DNA from: Dacryopinax spathularia
Taxonomy: Eukaryota; Basidiomycota; Dacrymycetes; Dacrymycetales; Dacrymycetaceae
NCBI GenBank assembly: GCA_037974965.1
Contig: JBBPFI010000013.1
Location: forward strand, 62,001-126,000
Reading direction: 5' to 3'
DNA: 64,000 bases
Positions within the stretch are counted from its first letter, which is position 1, and every line of letters begins with the position of its first letter. The position numbers and the translations under genes were made by a program. The notes beneath the pieces were generated by a model. The model saw nothing but the letters and a program-made list of their open reading frames with translations, was not told the origin of the DNA and did not search any database. Shown here one piece after another: positions 59,838 through 64,000 of the stretch.

Positions 59838-60157
59838 CTGGAGGCTAGCAGGGGATGGATGGTCGCGATGTATGCTATTGATTTCTGATAATTCGCTTAC
59901 TTCATATCTGGCTATGGCGCTAAGGGGCTCAACTGGCCATAAAGAGCCTTTATGATTCTTGATTCTTGCACGTCACCAGATGGTGATTATGACGCCGCGA
60001 GAGTCACCTCTTTCCCATAATTTTCATATGGCTGTGCAAAGTCGTCGTCCCAGCGCCTCCAATAAAAGGTCGCCAGTAGTGTCCCTACACTTCTCCCGTC
60101 TGCCCCCTACAGGTTAGCACTTTCTCCCACTCTAAGCGAATCTAAGCGAATCTACTC
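59838..60157. other. Intergenic, nothing recognised
   Basis: Between MAD1 and F-box gene 3. Confidence 0.4.
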
Positions 60158-61969
60158 ATGAGATTCTCCCTGCTCCGACGCGTTCACTCCAAGAAAGGCG
60201 AAGAGAAAGGTGAGCAACCTTTGTTTATACCAGAAGATACGTTGTCTCAATCATCGACAGGACTGGAGTCCAAGCGGCGCGCCAATGCAGTTCTGTATCG
60301 CCTACCCGTCGAGATATGGCTCCAGATCTTCGGCCTGATGGAACGTGACACGCGAACGCTTTGGTATCTCGCACGAACCTGCCATCTTTTCCGACAGCTC
60401 TCTCTCCCGCTGGTGTATCGGACGGTGTGGTACGGTTATGAGGTGAAGCTACGGACACGGCGCCAGATTATGCTTGAGGCTTTGGGCATGGCATGGTCTG
60501 CTGCCATCAGTCCTTCTGCAGGAGAACGCAACTCAAGATGGTCACACGCTCAGCGAATCTGGGGGCGTCTACGTGGGTGTCAGGACTGCTATCCTCACAC
60601 ATTCTTGCCTCCTCTCTATCTTTGGACGCTTGGACCATCTCTGGCGGCTTCCTCGTTCTCCGTGGACGATATCGCCGTCTGGTCAGTTTGCCAATGGGTC
60701 AAGGAGGCGCACATTTTCCCAAGGCACATCACGCCCAGCACTCCTATACCATGGGCCTTCACGCTGCATCGATCCCACTCATCAATGCTCTCTCGCATGG
60801 ACCACTTGGAGAGCCTCTATTTTGAGAGTCTCGACCTGGATTCACACATGATTGCTCTAATCACATCCTTACCCAAGCTGAAGCTACTGAGCTTGACGAG
60901 CCCCAAAGTGAACATCTCCTCGGCAACGATCACAAGGAAACCTAGCTGCGATCTTAAGGCACTGGAGCTCTGCAGCCCACAGGACCCGGATGATACCATG
61001 ATTCAAATCATCCTGTCGCGATTATATTGCAAGAATTTGCAAGAGCTCCGGATCGCCGACACTTTTCTTCCCAGGAACCTATTCTCTCAATTGGTGGAGC
61101 TTCTTTCACCGCATACACTTCGGCGCCTGGAACTCAGTGGTACGACGGTGGGGAAGGGACTTTACATGGTCGATGGTCAAATTGTCCGCGTTGTTGAGGA
61201 ATACACCCACGGCTGGCTTCAATTTACGCAAGTGCAAAGGAGGGTCACCCATCTGGACTTGAGAAGACTACCATATACCCTTCGGGAGGAAGACCTCATT
61301 GACGTTTTTCCTGTCTTGAAGGAGTGGGCAGGCGGGCGGAAGTATGCGGGCTTCCTCCGTGGTCGCTGGGTCCAAGAGGTCTCACTACTCCATTTCCGAT
61401 CGTCGACCCGGGATGTATTCCATCGAGAAGTCATCCAACCCCTCCGCGCATGCTTTGGTCCAATCCGAAAGTTGGTGCTCGAGGCATATCACTCTGAAAA
61501 GTGGCCCAGCAAGCTTGTTGAGCTGAGCGACGCCGTTCCCTACCTCGAGAGTCTTGAGATCCAATCCCATCCCGTCACCTCCGCGGAGAAATGCACCCAG
61601 GTACGCTATATTTGCCGGTGCTCATCCCAGCAACGTGTACTAAACATCTTTTAGGCGTATGACAATCTCTTGGCCTGCGTGTCTGAGCTCAAGTACCTCA
61701 CCCAGTTGTCTATCCCCTGTCTGGAGCCGGACGAGGAGCCGGACGATCTCACGCTGTCTACCTTGGGTCGCGATGAGGAGCTCCTTTCGCCCAACGACCG
61801 GCCGATTTCGCGGAGAGCAGCTGGCTTGGCCGGTGCCTGCCCCACCCTCCGCAGGCTGATCTGGGGGAGTTTGGAGTTTTTGTACGTCGGGGACAGCCGC
61901 TGGCGTGTCTACTTGTATGGGGATGATGTTGAGATTCCCGAACTGGGTTGGACGGCCGCCCCTTCATGA
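60158..61969 (+). CDS. F-box-like protein 3
   Basis: Three exons; introns 60210-60260 (51 nt, stop-free multiple of three) and 61601-61654 (branch site TACTAAAC). N-terminus MRFSLLRRVHSKKGEEK, F-box RLPVEIWLQIFGLM, then FRQLSLPLVYRTVWYGYEVK (shared with paralogues), a leucine-rich body (MDHLESLYFESLDLD), and last exon ending CPTLRRLIWGSLEFLYVGDS, WRVY, DDVEIPELG. Same intron positions as F-box genes 1 and 2 but on the other strand 11 kb away. Inferred SCF adaptor. About 585 residues spliced. Confidence 0.73.
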
Positions 61970-62200
61970 CAAAGCACGTCCCATTCACGAACAAAGCTGA
62001 GGCTTGAAATTGCCCCTTGCTTGACATGGACACTCACATGGCATTGGATCGTTACTGATTGCGATGTCATCCCATGTCATTTCCCATCCTTCCAGTGCAC
62101 GTACACGAGTGTGATAAACAAATATGCTCACTAGTGTGTCCGCTTACTCTGACCAACCGGGCATGCGCCCCATGGAAGAAGGTCTGCCCAAGTCTTCTGT

Positions 62201-62320
62201 ATGTTCCAAGAGCTCTTTCAATCGCTGTTAGATCGGACGGTCTATATCAGCTACGAGACACAGACGCTGTCTTTGGCTCTGAGCGCTGCGTGCTTCTCCG
62301 CTTGGTCTGTGTGCAGTATG
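62201..62320 (+). pseudogene. F-box family relic
   Basis: A 40-residue stretch MFQELFQSLLDRTVYISYET and LSLALSAACFSAW matches the region just after the F-box in genes 1-3 (for example FRELFLPLLYRSVYIGYE). No F-box before it and no leucine-rich body after it. A fragment of a fourth copy. Confidence 0.6.
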
Positions 62321-63757
62321 TCGTTCGGATACCGGCAAAGCAAGCTCTTTCCAGCCAATGCGCTGACATGACGTTTGCCCGCAACTAGCGGTGGGCCATA
62401 TCGATGCTGGGAGAGTCGAGGACTGGCTTGGCTCGGGCGGGACGAGCACGGTGGTCGGAGTCCTTCCATTAGGAGCTGGGCGACTCGGACGAGCTGAGCA
62501 CAGCACACGCGGCGGGGACAACAGGTCGAGCACAAGAGCGCACGATAAAGGTCTCGTGGTAGGTCATAGCGCGGGACGAGAGAGAGTTATCGATCCGAGG
62601 TCCCGGGCCAAGATCCGCTGAAAAGACAGCAGAAGGTTAGGGAGGGCGGGGGGGCGCCTTATTGCCGGACTTGAGAAACCTGCTGCGAAGCGCGCTAATG
62701 AACGGAGGGATATTGACCAGCTTCGGCTTTGCTTTGCGATCTGCACAAGAGGTGCAAAGCGAAGCTGAAGTAATTCACCAGCTGAGTAGTGCGGAGGAGT
62801 GGGCTTTCCAGTGCTGGTGGGAAACGAGCTGCACCCGCTTTCTGGCCAAGTATGCCAGTATTGTGAGAGACTCGGTCCGGAAGGCTTGCTGAGAGAGAAG
62901 ACAGGGAGTGAGGGTGGTGCAGATCGAAAGGTCGAGCGGAGTGAGAGCTCCAGGATGAGTAAAGCAGGAGGATGAAGGGGCAGGCGAACTGCCGCGTCCT
63001 ACCACTCTTCGGGGGACAAAGACCAAAGCCCGCCCATCGCCTGGGCTAGAGCATGCCAGTCCCGGCGTTATGTGTTCAGGCAGCGGGAGAGCTCAGGACA
63101 GTGGGTGAGGGGCGGGTGTAGAGCCGGGCCTAGGGGAATGAGAGAGGAATGCAGAGAGGGAGAGTATGAAGATGGGAATTGTGGAGGCATCCGGGGAAGC
63201 CTTTATACACGTCCGCAAGAGAGAACAAAGAGAAGCGCGCAGACCACAAAGCGCACAGACCACACATAACGTCGCCCGCTCCGCCTCCACCTGCAAAGGC
63301 AGGAAGCCATCCGAAACCAAAGAAGAGGAATTCGGAACCAGACTGGAATGTTGACCTTCGGCACTTCTCGGCATTTTTCGGGGGCTTTCGGCCGCTGTCC
63401 GGGGGACCAATGAATAGGCTCATAAGGTTTGGCCCTGGGCCCTGGGGGTTGCGGGTTAGCGCAGGGACCGAGTTTGCTGGGCCCTGGTGACGCGCTTCTC
63501 TTTGCGCGCGTTTGTGGGCGGTTGCTAGGGGAGTGCGAATTGCACAGATGCGGTAATGTGGATGCCCAATCTGGGTTTTCTGGCTAGAAAAGCAGCTTTG
63601 AGAGGTTTGTTTGGAAAGATGAATAGACAGTTCAGAGAGAAGAGGAAAAGGAAAGAGAGAAATAGAGCTGCAAAGCGCGTCATCACCCTCTTAGCCGGCC
63701 CGGGCCCGTCCGCCCTGCCCAGTGCTTCTTTTGGTTGACACCTTCTTGACGTGCTTC
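62321..63757. other. Long gap without a supported gene
   Basis: Short ORFs only, none with a motif I know. At 62719-62770 there is an imperfect inverted repeat (CAGCTTCGGCTTTGC / GCAAAGCGAAGCTG). Confidence 0.4.
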
Positions 63758-64000
63758 TCACGACCGACAACACGTTCTGTGAAAAAATTGGGATGGCTTC
63801 TTTTTCGTCCCTGGGCGTCGTGGACGTTCTCGGCTCAGTCCATACGCGAGCGGGCTTCTCCGCATGGATGTGCTGGGCATGAGCGCGTCCGTTCGAGCCG
63901 GGGTGTGCTGGCCGTCCTCCTCATCATCACTCACCTCGTCCTCGTCGTCCCTCCCTCCCAGCTCGTCGATTAGCGACCACCGCCTTCCCTCGCCCGGGTC
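63758..64000 (-). CDS. C-terminal part of an unknown protein, runs off the right edge
   Basis: Open minus-strand frame from the edge to a TGA at 63758-63760: RRWSLIDELGGRDDEDEVSD, an acidic stretch, then a basic, Ser/Pro/Arg-rich end (RSPLAYGLSRERPRRPGTKK). About 80 residues, probably disordered. Not recognised. An intron could lie in the stretch with GAGGTGAGTG near 63935, so the exact model is uncertain. Confidence 0.35.
   Translation of the reverse strand, partial: DPGEGRRWSLIDELGGRDDEDEVSDDEEDGQHTPARTDALMPSTSMRRSPLAYGLSRERPRRPGTKKKPSQFFHRTCCRS

Noticed and set aside
62662-62892. 76-codon + strand ORF at 62.7 kb
   Set aside because: Partly made of an imperfect inverted repeat and without recognisable features.

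Overview
The window looks like nuclear DNA of a basidiomycete fungus, most likely a tremellomycete yeast (inference). The basis is many short GT-AG introns (about 43-60 nt), compact spacing, and recognisable fungal housekeeping genes: MSB1-like, MPC1, KSH1, SMC2, MAD1 and EFM7. No CRISPR array, operon, prophage or convincing tRNA/rRNA gene was seen. Exon coordinates come from reading splice signals by eye.

Region 1 (1-25.5 kb) is a rearranged accessory region. It opens with the 3' part of an MSB1-like gene. A cluster of SRPK-like protein kinases follows: five with a complete kinase domain (K1 4550-5959, K2 7947-9477, K3 9744-11281, K5 16751-18415, K6 19655-21109) and three broken (K8 4012-4430 on +, K4 11728-12062, K7 21716-23083). 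Interleaved are two copies of a kinase / EFM7-methyltransferase / two-TM-protein block, one decayed (11.7-14.3 kb) and one with intact EFM7 and TM genes (21.7-25.5 kb); two relics of a transketolase-like gene; a duplicated 3' end of MSB1; a near-perfect 69-bp palindrome; and a probable non-autonomous TIR element. Every kinase copy that retains the region has an intron inside the catalytic loop. In three intact copies that intron is a multiple of three and stop-free, so retention would insert 16-17 residues into the active site.

Region 2 (26-45.4 kb) is metabolic: a Fax-like glutathione S-transferase, a flavin amine oxidase, two tandem SDRs, two tandem secreted type-B carboxylesterases, and a divergent pair encoding the HyuB and HyuA halves of a 5-oxoprolinase/hydantoinase. 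The content suggests a small-molecule catabolic neighbourhood, but no pathway can be proved from sequence.

Region 3 (45.6-64 kb) has two tandem F-box-like genes, MPC1, a Dabb-domain protein, a single-pass membrane protein, KSH1, SMC2, a very short MAD1 divergent from SMC2, a third F-box paralogue, an F-box relic, and a partial gene running off the right edge.
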